A DNA stretch of 37,775 nucleotides from Hymenobacter frigidus. Lineage in GTDB: Bacteria; Bacteroidota; Bacteroidia; Cytophagales; Hymenobacteraceae. This document shows, one piece after another, positions 31,182 to 37,775 of this stretch. The translations under genes and the position numbers were made by a program. The notes under the pieces were generated by a model. It was given only the letters and a program-made list of their open reading frames with translations. It was not told the DNA's origin and made no database searches. The stretch is from the NCBI RefSeq assembly GCF_014640435.1, contig NZ_BMGY01000041.1, positions 1-37,775 on the forward strand. The letters run 5' to 3'. Positions within the stretch are counted from its first letter, which is position 1. Every line of letters begins with the position of its first letter.

Positions 31182-32747
31182 ATGCGAATTTCTACATATT
31201 CCGCGGCGCTGTTAGCGCTGCTACTGGCTGGTTGTCAGCCCCAGGCCGATGAGCAACTGACGCCGCTGCCAAAGGCCGACCCTACGGCAGCGCTTAGCAC
31301 ACAGCAGCTCGATGCCCAGATTATGGAGCGGGTGCGCAGCAGTGGGCCGTTCGATTGGAACAAGGCCTCGGCGCACACGGTCTGGAGTGCCCTCGCCCAG
31401 TCTGATTACGTGCTGTCGGTTGGTTACCGACCGGCGGGCTTCACCGACAGTGAGCTACCGGCTGACGCCGCCACCGCGCCCGCCTGGCAGGCCGCCCGTG
31501 CGGAGGTTTTGAACCTGATTCTGACCGAGGAGCGCAAGGCACACCCCGAATTAACCATGGAGCAGCTCATTGCTTACCAGGAAAACGTGCTGCCGGTGCT
31601 TGATGTGACGGTGCGCGAGCTGAGCACGATTAAGGCCCTGCGCGGCAACCCACTGGTGCGCTACGCCGAGCCCATGGGCTACGAGCCCAATCGCCCGGCC
31701 GCCAACAAAGCGAAGGCGTCGCTGAGCAGCAGTGGCTGCGGCAATAATACGGCCACGGCCGACCTTACCGCCGGTATCGATTATGCGGTGCTCTCCAACG
31801 GCAGTAAATCGTCGTGGAACCAGGCCGACCAGTACCACGGCGTGCGTGCCGGTTGGAACCAGAGCACTGGCCAGGGCATCAAAATCCTGATTATTGACAG
31901 CGGCTGCTCCGATGCGCAGGAGAACCTGGGCACGGCCTTCAACCAGGGACAGAGTACCGGGCGCAGTATCGAGCGCCTCGTGACGCTGCCCCGCAACAGC
32001 TTTTTGGGCATTCCATACGGCAGCGCCGAAACGCCCAACGATGGCTGCGGCCACGGCACCAGCATGGCCGGTGCGGCCGCCGGCCCGCGGGGTACCGACG
32101 GCGCGGCCGTGGGTATGGCCTACAACGCCAACCTGATTACGGTGCGCGCCGCCGAAGACGTGTTCATCGACGCCAGCCGCGAGGTGAAGGGCATTGCCGA
32201 TGCCTACGTGCTGGCCGGCAACCGGGCCGACGTGCGCATCATCAGCATGAGCATGGGCCGTCTCACCAGCTCATCGCAGCTGGCCGATGCCATTCGCTAC
32301 GCCTACGGCCGGGGCAAGCTTATTTTCTGTGCCGCCGGTACCTCGTTCGACTGGACAGCCGGCTGGGTGGGCGTTATTTACCCCGCCTCCCTGCCCGAAG
32401 CCGTGGCCGTGACGGGCCTGAAAAGCGACCTCAGCACCCGCTGCGACGAGTGCCACATAGGAGCCGACGTAGAATTTTCGGTGGTGATGCAGCAAAGCAG
32501 CAACGACCGCCGGCCCCTCACGCTGGCCATGAGCGGCGATGTTCCGAGCACCGTGGGCGGCTCCTCGGTAGCCACCAGCAGCATGGCCGGCCTGACGGCC
32601 CTGGTGTGGGCCCGCTACCCCACTGAAACCCGCGCTCAGATTATGGGCCGCCTGGTCGCCGCCAGCTCCAATCGCACGGCCCGCAACAGCAGCTTTGGCT
32701 GGGGCCGTGTGAACGTGGGTGCGGCCCTGGGCACGCTGCCACTGTAG
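31182..32747 (+). CDS. Subtilase (S8) family lipoprotein
   Basis: The 521-residue protein starts with a lipoprotein signal (ALLLAGC, Cys18). Residues about 130-168 resemble an I9 propeptide, which would fold and inhibit the enzyme until cleaved. The S8 domain has the catalytic Asp239 in LIIDSGCSD, His291 in GCGHGTSMAGAAAG, and Ser462 in GGSSVATSSMAGLTAL. The usual oxyanion Asn (AAGN) is Thr387 here (CAAGTSFDW), so activity may be low or the pocket unusual. The ATG at 31182 begins the signal peptide; an upstream start adds 17 residues before it. It ends in a very long hairpin shared with pyk. Confidence 0.88.
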   Translation: MRISTYSAALLALLLAGCQPQADEQLTPLPKADPTAALSTQQLDAQIMERVRSSGPFDWNKASAHTVWSALAQSDYVLSVGYRPAGFTDSELPADAATAPAWQAARAEVLNLILTEERKAHPELTMEQLIAYQENVLPVLDVTVRELSTIKALRGNPLVRYAEPMGYEPNRPAANKAKASLSSSGCGNNTATADLTAGIDYAVLSNGSKSSWNQADQYHGVRAGWNQSTGQGIKILIIDSGCSDAQENLGTAFNQGQSTGRSIERLVTLPRNSFLGIPYGSAETPNDGCGHGTSMAGAAAGPRGTDGAAVGMAYNANLITVRAAEDVFIDASREVKGIADAYVLAGNRADVRIISMSMGRLTSSSQLADAIRYAYGRGKLIFCAAGTSFDWTAGWVGVIYPASLPEAVAVTGLKSDLSTRCDECHIGADVEFSVVMQQSSNDRRPLTLAMSGDVPSTVGGSSVATSSMAGLTALVWARYPTETRAQIMGRLVAASSNRTARNSSFGWGRVNVGAALGTLPL

Positions 32748-32750
32748 GTA

Positions 32751-32832
32751 GTTAAGCGTTGCGGGTTGAAAGTTAAAAGGCCCGCCTGGAAGTCCAGACG
32801 GGCCTTTTAACTTTCAACCCGCAACGCTTAAC
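32751..32832. terminator. 82-base near-perfect palindrome, bidirectional terminator
   Basis: The 34 bases at 32751-32784 are repeated exactly inverted at 32799-32832. The centre also pairs (CTGGA/TCCAG), so nearly the whole 82 bases forms one stem. The core AAAAGGCCCG/CGGGCCTTTT is a standard terminator. It starts three bases after the subtilase stop and ends five bases before the pyk stop. Confidence 0.92.
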
Positions 32833-32837
32833 TCGGT

Positions 32838-34277
32838 TTAGGCGATGCTCACCTTCACCATGTTGGCTTTGCCCTTGTCCTGAATGGGCATCGAGCCGGT
32901 GTTGATGAACACATCGCCGGCCTCCAGGTGGCCGGTGGTGGTGAGCACGTAGCGGATGTCGGCCACGGTGCTGTCGGTGCTCACCAGGCGGTCGTAGTAG
33001 AAGCTGCGCACGCCCCACACCAGGCTCAGGGCCGTGAGCAGGGGGCGGCTGTCGGTGAAGATGAAGATGTTGGCTTTGGGGCGGTACTTGGCCAGCTGGA
33101 AGGCCGTGTAGCCGTGGTGCGTCATGCCGGTAAGGGCCATGGCGCCGGTGTTCTTGGCCAGATGGCAGGCGGCGGATAGCACGCTGTCGGCCATGAAATT
33201 CGGGCCGGCAGGGTCGATGGGCCACCATCTGTGGAAAAGCTCCGGGCTGCGGCTCTCCACGCTCAGAATAGTGCCCACCATCGAGCGAATTACCTCGGCG
33301 GGGTAGGCTCCCACGGCGGTTTCGGCGGATAGCATCACGGCATCGGCGCCGTCGAGCACGGCGTTGGCCACGTCGCTGGTTTCGGCGCGGGTGGGGCGGG
33401 GGGCCGTAATCATGCTTTCCATCATCTGAGTAGCCACGATGACGGGCTTGCCGGCCGCGTTGCACTTGGCAATAATCATCTTCTGGGCCATGGGCACTTC
33501 CTCCATCTTCACCTCCACGCCGAGGTCGCCACGGGCCACCATGATGGCATCGGAAATGGCAATGATTTCGTCGATGTTGCGCAGGCCGTCGGGCGTCTCA
33601 ATCTTAGCCACCACGCGGGTCTTTTTGCCGGCTTCGGCAATCAGCTTTTTGATAAAGAGAATGTCGTCGGCTTTGCGGGCGAAGCTCAGCGCCACCCAGT
33701 CCACGTCGTGCTCCAGGCCAAATTTCAGGTCCTCGATGTCCTTCTCGGTCATCGACGGGGCCGATACTTCCGAATCGGGCAGGTTGATGCCCTTGCGGGG
33801 CTTCACGAGGCCGCCGTATACCACTTCCACGTCTACTTCCTGGTCGCGGTCGGTGGCCAGCACTTTCAACTCAATTTTACCGTCGTCAATCAGAATCATA
33901 TCGCCGGCCTTCACATCGCGGGCCAGGCCCATGTAAATGGTGCTCAGGCGCGTGGCCGTGCTGATTTCCTTCTCGCCGCAGACCAGCTTGATTTTGTCGC
34001 CGGCTTTGATTTCGACCCCGCCGCCTTCCACCTCGCCCAGGCGGATTTTGGGTCCCTGCAAATCCTGCAACAGGCCCACCGACGTGCGCATGTCCTTGTT
34101 CAGCCGCCGTACCGTGTTGATAACCGACAGGTGGTCTTCGTAGGAGCCGTGCGAAAAGTTGAGGCGAAACACGTCAACCCCTTCGCGGATGAGGACACCC
34201 AGACGCTCGTAGGTATTGGAAGCGGGGCCGACAGTGGCCACGATTTTGGTTTTGTTGAATGTGTGGCGGTCTTCCAT
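32838..34277 (-). CDS. pyk: Pyruvate kinase
   Basis: Pyruvate kinase makes ATP and pyruvate from PEP and ADP. The 479-residue protein has KIVATVGPAS (11-20), FRLNFSHGSYEDH, GPKIRLGEV, IDDGKIELKV, the active-site Lys in VVAKIETPDG, MVARGDLGVEV, and VATQMMESMITAPRPTRAETSDVANAV. The ATG at 34275-34277 was chosen because MEDRHTFNKTKIVATVG is family-like; a longer frame upstream crosses a terminator hairpin and is not coding. The IPExxxVDY-like gene lies upstream on the same strand, as in other Bacteroidota. A terminator-like hairpin 24 bases before the start suggests attenuation or a downstream promoter. Confidence 0.96.
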   Translation of the reverse strand: MEDRHTFNKTKIVATVGPASNTYERLGVLIREGVDVFRLNFSHGSYEDHLSVINTVRRLNKDMRTSVGLLQDLQGPKIRLGEVEGGGVEIKAGDKIKLVCGEKEISTATRLSTIYMGLARDVKAGDMILIDDGKIELKVLATDRDQEVDVEVVYGGLVKPRKGINLPDSEVSAPSMTEKDIEDLKFGLEHDVDWVALSFARKADDILFIKKLIAEAGKKTRVVAKIETPDGLRNIDEIIAISDAIMVARGDLGVEVKMEEVPMAQKMIIAKCNAAGKPVIVATQMMESMITAPRPTRAETSDVANAVLDGADAVMLSAETAVGAYPAEVIRSMVGTILSVESRSPELFHRWWPIDPAGPNFMADSVLSAACHLAKNTGAMALTGMTHHGYTAFQLAKYRPKANIFIFTDSRPLLTALSLVWGVRSFYYDRLVSTDSTVADIRYVLTTTGHLEAGDVFINTGSMPIQDKGKANMVKVSIA

Positions 34278-34300
34278 GCGGATTACTAGAAATGTCAATA

Positions 34301-34353
34301 CAAAAAAACTCCCCACCTGAGCAAGGAGGGGAAATTTCAGCTTAGCTGAAATT
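34301..34353 (-). terminator. Tandem hairpins with a T7 tract just upstream of pyk
   Basis: On the minus strand AATTTCAGC-TAA-GCTGAAATT (9-bp perfect stem, 34353-34333) is followed at once by CCCC-T-CCT/AGG-T-GGGG (34331-34311) and then AG and TTTTTTT. The second hairpin looks like an intrinsic terminator ending 24 bases before the pyk ATG. It may end the upstream gene's transcript or act as an attenuator in the pyk leader. Confidence 0.6.
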
Positions 34354-34515
34354 GAGGCGGTGCCCCGAAGGATGGGCGCAGGCCGGCCGAGTGGTGCGGC
34401 TCCCTGCAAAAGTCGTTTAATTTTAGCGAAAAGCCATTCGTGGGCAGTGTGGTCTTTTTGTTTCGTCTTTCCGTTGGGTAAGATTATTGAAGCGAAAGCA
34501 GCGGTGCCCACCAAT

Positions 34516-34944
34516 TCACAGCATTAAATTCTCCTTGTACTTTAGAGAATTGGGGTCGAACTGACAAGCATACTGCACCACATCCAGCGCCACCAGCTGC
34601 TGCAGCAAGGCCTCATCGGCCAGTTCACCGCTGCCGTTGCTCACGGCCAGCAGGTAATCGTATTCTTTTATATCGGGGGCCAGAAAAGGCTTTTTGAGCG
34701 TGGAGGGCGCAATAGAACGGTTGCGCAGCAGGCGAAACGTGAGGGTTTCGGTGGCGTACAGGTAGTGCGTGAACACGAGCCGGCCACGGCTGAGCAGGTT
34801 CAGCAGCAGCTCGGGCTGCTTCACGAGGCGCAGGCGCAGGGCGCGGTTCAGGGCCCAGGCCAGGGTGTAGTCGCGGGTGCTGCTCACGAGCCCAAATAGG
34901 GCAAAGTCGCACTCGTACTCAACGTCCAGGGTGAAAGTCTTCAT
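34516..34944 (-). CDS. IPExxxVDY-like small protein
   Basis: The 142-residue protein resembles the Bacteroidota family named for IPExxxVDY; here the motif reads APDIKEYDY (residues about 89-97), so it is degenerate. The N-terminal half is FTLDVEYECDFALFGLVSST and WALNRALRLRLVKQPELLLN. No signal peptide or enzyme motif is seen. Its position between pyk and acpP-fabF-rnc matches the family's usual neighbourhood, and this supports the call more than the motif does. Function is unknown. A -7 element lies at 34983-34990. Confidence 0.72.
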   Translation of the reverse strand: MKTFTLDVEYECDFALFGLVSSTRDYTLAWALNRALRLRLVKQPELLLNLLSRGRLVFTHYLYATETLTFRLLRNRSIAPSTLKKPFLAPDIKEYDYLLAVSNGSGELADEALLQQLVALDVVQYACQFDPNSLKYKENLML

Positions 34945-34982
34945 TAGCGGCCGCCACCAGCATTCTTGGCCAGCGGGCGGGG

Positions 34983-34990
34983 CAAAGCTA
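34983..34990 (-). promoter_or_regulatory. Candidate -7 element for the IPExxxVDY-like gene
   Basis: The minus strand reads TAGCTTTG, a TAnnTTTG match about 40 bases before the ATG. No TTG at the -33 position. Confidence 0.4.
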
Positions 34991-35118
34991 CGGCCCCCGG
35001 CGGGCCGCTGCCAGGGCCACCGCCATAATCTTGTACCCCCAATTCGGAAGCGCGGCCGTGCGTTAGTTGGAAAATCTCTCGTTACTTTGCGCCGTAGTTT
35101 TCCCTAAACCCCACGGAA

Positions 35119-35355
35119 ATGTCTGAAATCGCAGAAAAAGTAAAGGCCATTATTATTGATAAACTGGGCGTTGAAGCCTCGGAGGTTACCCCCGAAGCCA
35201 GCTTCACCAACGACCTGGGTGCTGATTCGCTGGATACCGTTGAGCTCATCATGGAGTTCGAAAAGGAATTCAACGTGAGCATCCCCGACGACCAGGCCGA
35301 GAACATCGGTACCGTGGGCCAAGCCATTAGCTACCTCGAAGAGCACGCCAAGTAG
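35119..35355 (+). CDS. acpP: Acyl carrier protein
   Basis: ACP carries growing acyl chains on a 4'-phosphopantetheine arm during fatty-acid synthesis. The 78-residue acidic protein has the modified Ser in GADSLDTVELIMEFE and the four-helix pattern from MSEIAEKVKAIIIDKLGV. It is the first gene of the conserved acpP-fabF-rnc run. TACTTTG, one base short of the -7 consensus, lies about 30 bases upstream. An inverted repeat and a hairpin separate it from fabF. Confidence 0.97.
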   Translation: MSEIAEKVKAIIIDKLGVEASEVTPEASFTNDLGADSLDTVELIMEFEKEFNVSIPDDQAENIGTVGQAISYLEEHAK

Positions 35356-35359
35356 TTTT

Positions 35360-35430
35360 GTCATTCCGAGCGAAGCGAGAAATTTGCGTAACATCTTTTA
35401 CCCGCCTTTTTCGCTTCGCCCGGAATAAAC
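35360..35430. repeat. Imperfect inverted repeat (GTCATTCCGAGCGAAGCGA type)
   Basis: GTCATTCCGAGCGAAGCGA at 35360-35378 is matched by TCGCTTCGCCCGGAATAAAC at 35411-35430, inverted with two or three mismatches. It begins four bases after the acpP stop and resembles a decayed dispersed element. Confidence 0.65.
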
Positions 35431-35446
35431 ACCTCGTTATGCGCAT

Positions 35447-35475
35447 ACCGGCCGGCCTGCCGCCGACCGGTTTTG
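35447..35475 (+). terminator. GC-rich hairpin between acpP and fabF
   Basis: ACCGGCCGGC pairs with GCCGACCGGT (one mismatch) and runs into TTTTG. It could be a weak terminator that partly uncouples fabF from the abundant acpP transcript. Confidence 0.5.
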
Positions 35476-35518
35476 CTGTTTAATCCTGCCTCACCTTTTG
35501 CGCCCCTGGCGCTTGCTT

Positions 35519-36769
35519 ATGTCGTCCATCCGACGGGTTGTCGTTACCGGCCTTGGAGCCATCACACCGCTGGGCAATACTGTCCCGGCTTATTGGGAAG
35601 GCCTGCGCACGGGCGCTAGCGGCGCAGCCACCATCACGCGCTTCGACCCGGCCAAGTTCAAAACCCGCTTCGCCTGCGAAGTAAAAGGCTATGAAGCCGA
35701 TAATTTTTTTGACCGCAAGGAGCACCGTAAAATGGACCTGTTCACGCAGTTCGCGGTAGTGGCGGCCGATGAGGCCATCGCCGATTCGGGCCTGCTCGAA
35801 AGCGGCGTGGACAAAGACCGGGTGGGGGTGATTTGGGGCTCCGGCATCGGCGGCCTGAAATCCTTGCAGGAAGAATGCTTTCAGTTTGAGCGGGGCGACG
35901 GCACCCCGCGCTACTCGCCCTTCTTTATCCCGCGCATGATTGCCGACTCCTCGTCGGGCAACATCAGCATCAAAAACGGCTTTCGCGGCCCCAACTTCGT
36001 CACGACTTCGGCCTGCGCCTCGTCGAACGATGCCATCATCGCGGCCTTCAACAACATTCGCCTCGGCCTGTCCGACGCCATGGTAACCGGCGGCTCCGAA
36101 GCGGCCATTACCGAATCGGGCGTGGGCGGCTTCAATGCCCTCAAGGCCATGAGCGAGCGTAATGACGACCCGGCCTCGGCCTCACGGCCCTACGACAAGG
36201 ACCGCGACGGCTTCGTGCTCGGCGAGGGTGCCGGCGCACTGGTGCTGGAGGAATACGAGCACGCCAAAGCCCGCGGCGCGAAGATGTACGCCGAGCTGAT
36301 TGGCGGCGGCATGTCGTCGGACGCTTACCACATTACCGCGCCCGACCCCAGCGGCAGCGGCGTGGTACTGGTGATGAAAAATGCCCTGCGCGATGCCGGC
36401 ATCACTACGGCCGATGTGGACTACATCAACACCCACGGCACCAGCACGCCACTCGGCGACGGGGCCGAAATCAAAGCCATTGAGCAGGTTTTTGGCGAGC
36501 ACGCCGCGAAGTTGAACATTTCCTCGACCAAAAGCATGACCGGCCACTTGCTGGGTGGGGCCGGCGGCATTGAGGCCGTGGCTTGCCTGCTGGCCATGCA
36601 GAACAGCCTGGTGCCGCCCACCATCAACCTGAATACGCCCGACCCGGAAATCAATCAGGCGCTGAACTTCACGCCAAACGTGGCCCAGGCCCGCGAGGTG
36701 CGGGTGGCGATGAGTAACACGTTTGGCTTTGGCGGCCACAACACGTCGGTTATTTTCCGCAAACTGTAG
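35519..36769 (+). CDS. fabF: Beta-ketoacyl-ACP synthase II
   Basis: FabF condenses malonyl-ACP with acyl-ACP to lengthen fatty acids. The 416-residue thiolase-fold protein shows RRVVVTGLGAITPLGN, the nucleophile Cys166 in TTSACASSNDAI, His306 in DYINTHGTSTPLGD, and Lys338 and His343 in SSTKSMTGHLLGGAGG, ending in NTFGFGGHN. The ATG at 35519 is preferred over a TTG seven codons upstream. It follows acpP and precedes rnc, the usual order in this phylum. Confidence 0.97.
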   Translation: MSSIRRVVVTGLGAITPLGNTVPAYWEGLRTGASGAATITRFDPAKFKTRFACEVKGYEADNFFDRKEHRKMDLFTQFAVVAADEAIADSGLLESGVDKDRVGVIWGSGIGGLKSLQEECFQFERGDGTPRYSPFFIPRMIADSSSGNISIKNGFRGPNFVTTSACASSNDAIIAAFNNIRLGLSDAMVTGGSEAAITESGVGGFNALKAMSERNDDPASASRPYDKDRDGFVLGEGAGALVLEEYEHAKARGAKMYAELIGGGMSSDAYHITAPDPSGSGVVLVMKNALRDAGITTADVDYINTHGTSTPLGDGAEIKAIEQVFGEHAAKLNISSTKSMTGHLLGGAGGIEAVACLLAMQNSLVPPTINLNTPDPEINQALNFTPNVAQAREVRVAMSNTFGFGGHNTSVIFRKL

Positions 36770-36791
36770 CTCACAAGCACTGATAAAAGCA

Positions 36792-36887
36792 GAACGTCAT
36801 GCTGAGCGAAGCCGAAGCATCTCTATCGCGCAAGTAACTAATTACTGTTGCGGTAGAGATGCTTCGGCTTCGCTCAGCATGACGTTC
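36792..36887. repeat. REPIN-like inverted repeat, copy D
   Basis: The arms begin GAACGTCATGCTGAGCGAAG and its inverse, almost identical to copy A apart from CTATC/GGTAG near the loop. It lies between fabF and rnc and ends 50 bases before the rnc start, so it is probably in their shared transcript. Confidence 0.92.
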
Positions 36888-36937
36888 TTGTTTGCTCACT
36901 ATTTCTAGTACCCAATCACCCCTAAGTTTCTACCATT

Positions 36938-37663
36938 TTGCTCGGTTTTGTATCCCGGTTTTTTGCTTCTGATAAAGTGTTTCGGCAGGCGGTAGCTACC
37001 GTAACGGGCCAGACGCCCAAGAATGCCAAGCTGTACCGGCTGGCTTTCACGCATTCGTCGGCCGTGCGGCAGCAGCCGGCCATTGGCCGGCACCAGACCA
37101 ACGAGCGGCTGGAGTTTCTCGGCGATGCCGTGTTGGGCACGGTGGTGGCTGAATACCTGTTCAAAAAATATCCTTACGAGCAGGAAGGCTTTCTGACGGA
37201 GGTGCGCTCGCGCATTGTGAACCGCGAAAGCCTCAACGGCATCGCCCTCAAACTGGGCCTCGATGCGCTGGTGCAGTTGGATGTGGCGCAGGGCCGCGCC
37301 GCCCGCTCGCGCTCGGTGAATGGCAACGCGCTGGAGGCATTGGTGGGGGCCGTGTACCTGGATTTGGGGTATAAGTCGGCCCGTAAATTCGTGCTCACGC
37401 GCCTCGTGAAAGGGTTTGTGGATGTGCACACCATCACGACCACCACGGCCAACTTCAAGAGCAAGCTGGTAGAATGGGCCCAGCGCCAGGGCAAAGTCCT
37501 GCGCTACGACATCACCGGCGAAGCCCGGCCGGGCGGCATGATGGAATTCACGGCCACCGTGCTGCTCGACGAGGAAGTGGTGGCTACCGGCATGGGCCTG
37601 AGCAAGAAGCAGGCAGAGCAGCTGGCCGCCGACCGGGCCCTGACGGAGCTAGGAGTGAGTTGA
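36938..37663 (+). CDS. rnc: Ribonuclease III
   Basis: RNase III cleaves double-stranded RNA in rRNA maturation and mRNA decay. The 241 residues give an endonuclease domain with FTHSSA, the signature NERLEFLGDAVLG (55-67, metal-binding Glu59 and Asp63) and NALEALVGAVYLDLG (Glu133). A C-terminal dsRNA-binding domain runs from about 168 to 240 (NFKSKLVEWAQRQGK ... LSKKQAEQLAADRAL). The start is TTG at 36938; no in-frame ATG lies before the conserved region. It ends the acpP-fabF-rnc run. Confidence 0.95.
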   Translation: MLGFVSRFFASDKVFRQAVATVTGQTPKNAKLYRLAFTHSSAVRQQPAIGRHQTNERLEFLGDAVLGTVVAEYLFKKYPYEQEGFLTEVRSRIVNRESLNGIALKLGLDALVQLDVAQGRAARSRSVNGNALEALVGAVYLDLGYKSARKFVLTRLVKGFVDVHTITTTTANFKSKLVEWAQRQGKVLRYDITGEARPGGMMEFTATVLLDEEVVATGMGLSKKQAEQLAADRALTELGVS

Positions 37664-37692
37664 AATTAAAAAAATTATTAATTAAAAATGAG
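37664..37692. repeat. AT-rich half repeat after rnc
   Basis: AATTAAAAAAATTATTAATT then AAAAATGAG follows the rnc stop and resembles one arm of the AT-rich repeat at 22351-22435. No second arm is visible before the window ends. It could simply be AT-rich spacer. Confidence 0.35.
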
Positions 37693-37729
37693 TTGTGTTG
37701 CTGCTTGGTTAGGGCTTCCGCACCAAATA

Positions 37730-37774
37730 TCAGGCATTTCGCAGCAGTTGCCGGAGATACTCATTATCATACGC
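37730..37774 (-). CDS. Possible C-terminal end of a minus-strand gene (partial)
   Basis: Reading the minus strand from the right edge gives AYDNEYLRQLLRNA and a TGA at 37732-37730. The charged helical ending is protein-like, but 14 residues are too few to identify and the frame may be chance. Confidence 0.3.
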   Translation of the reverse strand, partial: AYDNEYLRQLLRNA

Positions 37775-37775
37775 G

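Overview
The window looks like chromosome from a high-GC member of the Bacteroidota, most like Hymenobacter and its relatives. Four things point there: the -33/-7 promoter signature of that phylum (TTG, 19-20 bases, TAnnTTTG), a short 81-residue ATP synthase epsilon subunit, a type IX secretion C-terminal domain, and lineage markers (DUF3050, an IPExxxVDY-like protein, and acpP-fabF-rnc next to pyk). The assignment rests on reading proteins by eye, not on a database search.

Layout, left to right. 1-5.0 kb: end of a membrane protein, typA (minus), an MsrB lipoprotein, a DUF3050 protein, a small lipoprotein and a basic H1-like protein. 5.2-12.3 kb: metG, then pth, rplY and prs on minus, tRNA-Gln(TTG), then atpD-atpC. 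12.4-16.5 kb: an AI-2E-family permease, a trans-sulfuration PLP enzyme, a secreted threonine-rich protein, a 32-residue membrane ORF and a second lysine-rich H1-like protein. 16.7-19.3 kb (minus): PglC-, PglD- and PglE-like genes, a partial amino-sugar glycan module. 19.4-25.6 kb: ispE, a DMT exporter, an LptF/LptG-family permease, tgt, a membrane glycosyltransferase and an overlapping ECF sigma factor. 25.6-28.4 kb: a YozG/YoaS-like HTH-DUF2975 pair, rsmG and a YheT-like hydrolase. 28.9-32.7 kb: rpsT, a type IX-secreted protein and a subtilase lipoprotein. 32.8-37.7 kb: pyk, the IPExxxVDY-like gene, acpP, fabF and rnc.

Most genes are housekeeping (translation, tRNA modification, ATP synthesis, isoprenoid, fatty-acid and PRPP supply). 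No phage, integron, CRISPR array or intact insertion sequence was seen.

The most distinctive content lies between the genes. Many gaps hold long inverted repeats. One family of five copies (near 11.9, 21.1, 23.6, 31.0 and 36.8 kb) has paired arms beginning GTCATGCTGAGC or GTCATGCCGAGC around a short loop, a REPIN-like layout. Copies differ from each other, yet the two arms within a copy change together. Other families sit at 7.3, 8.1, 14.7, 17.9, 22.4, 27.4, 28.7, 32.8 and 35.4 kb, and several overlap stop codons. Also notable are a terminator-like hairpin just before pyk, a promoter-proximal hairpin before rplY, an MsrB lacking one zinc cysteine, a TGT lacking the zinc-cysteine cluster, a subtilase without the usual oxyanion asparagine, and a possible diiron site in the DUF3050 protein.
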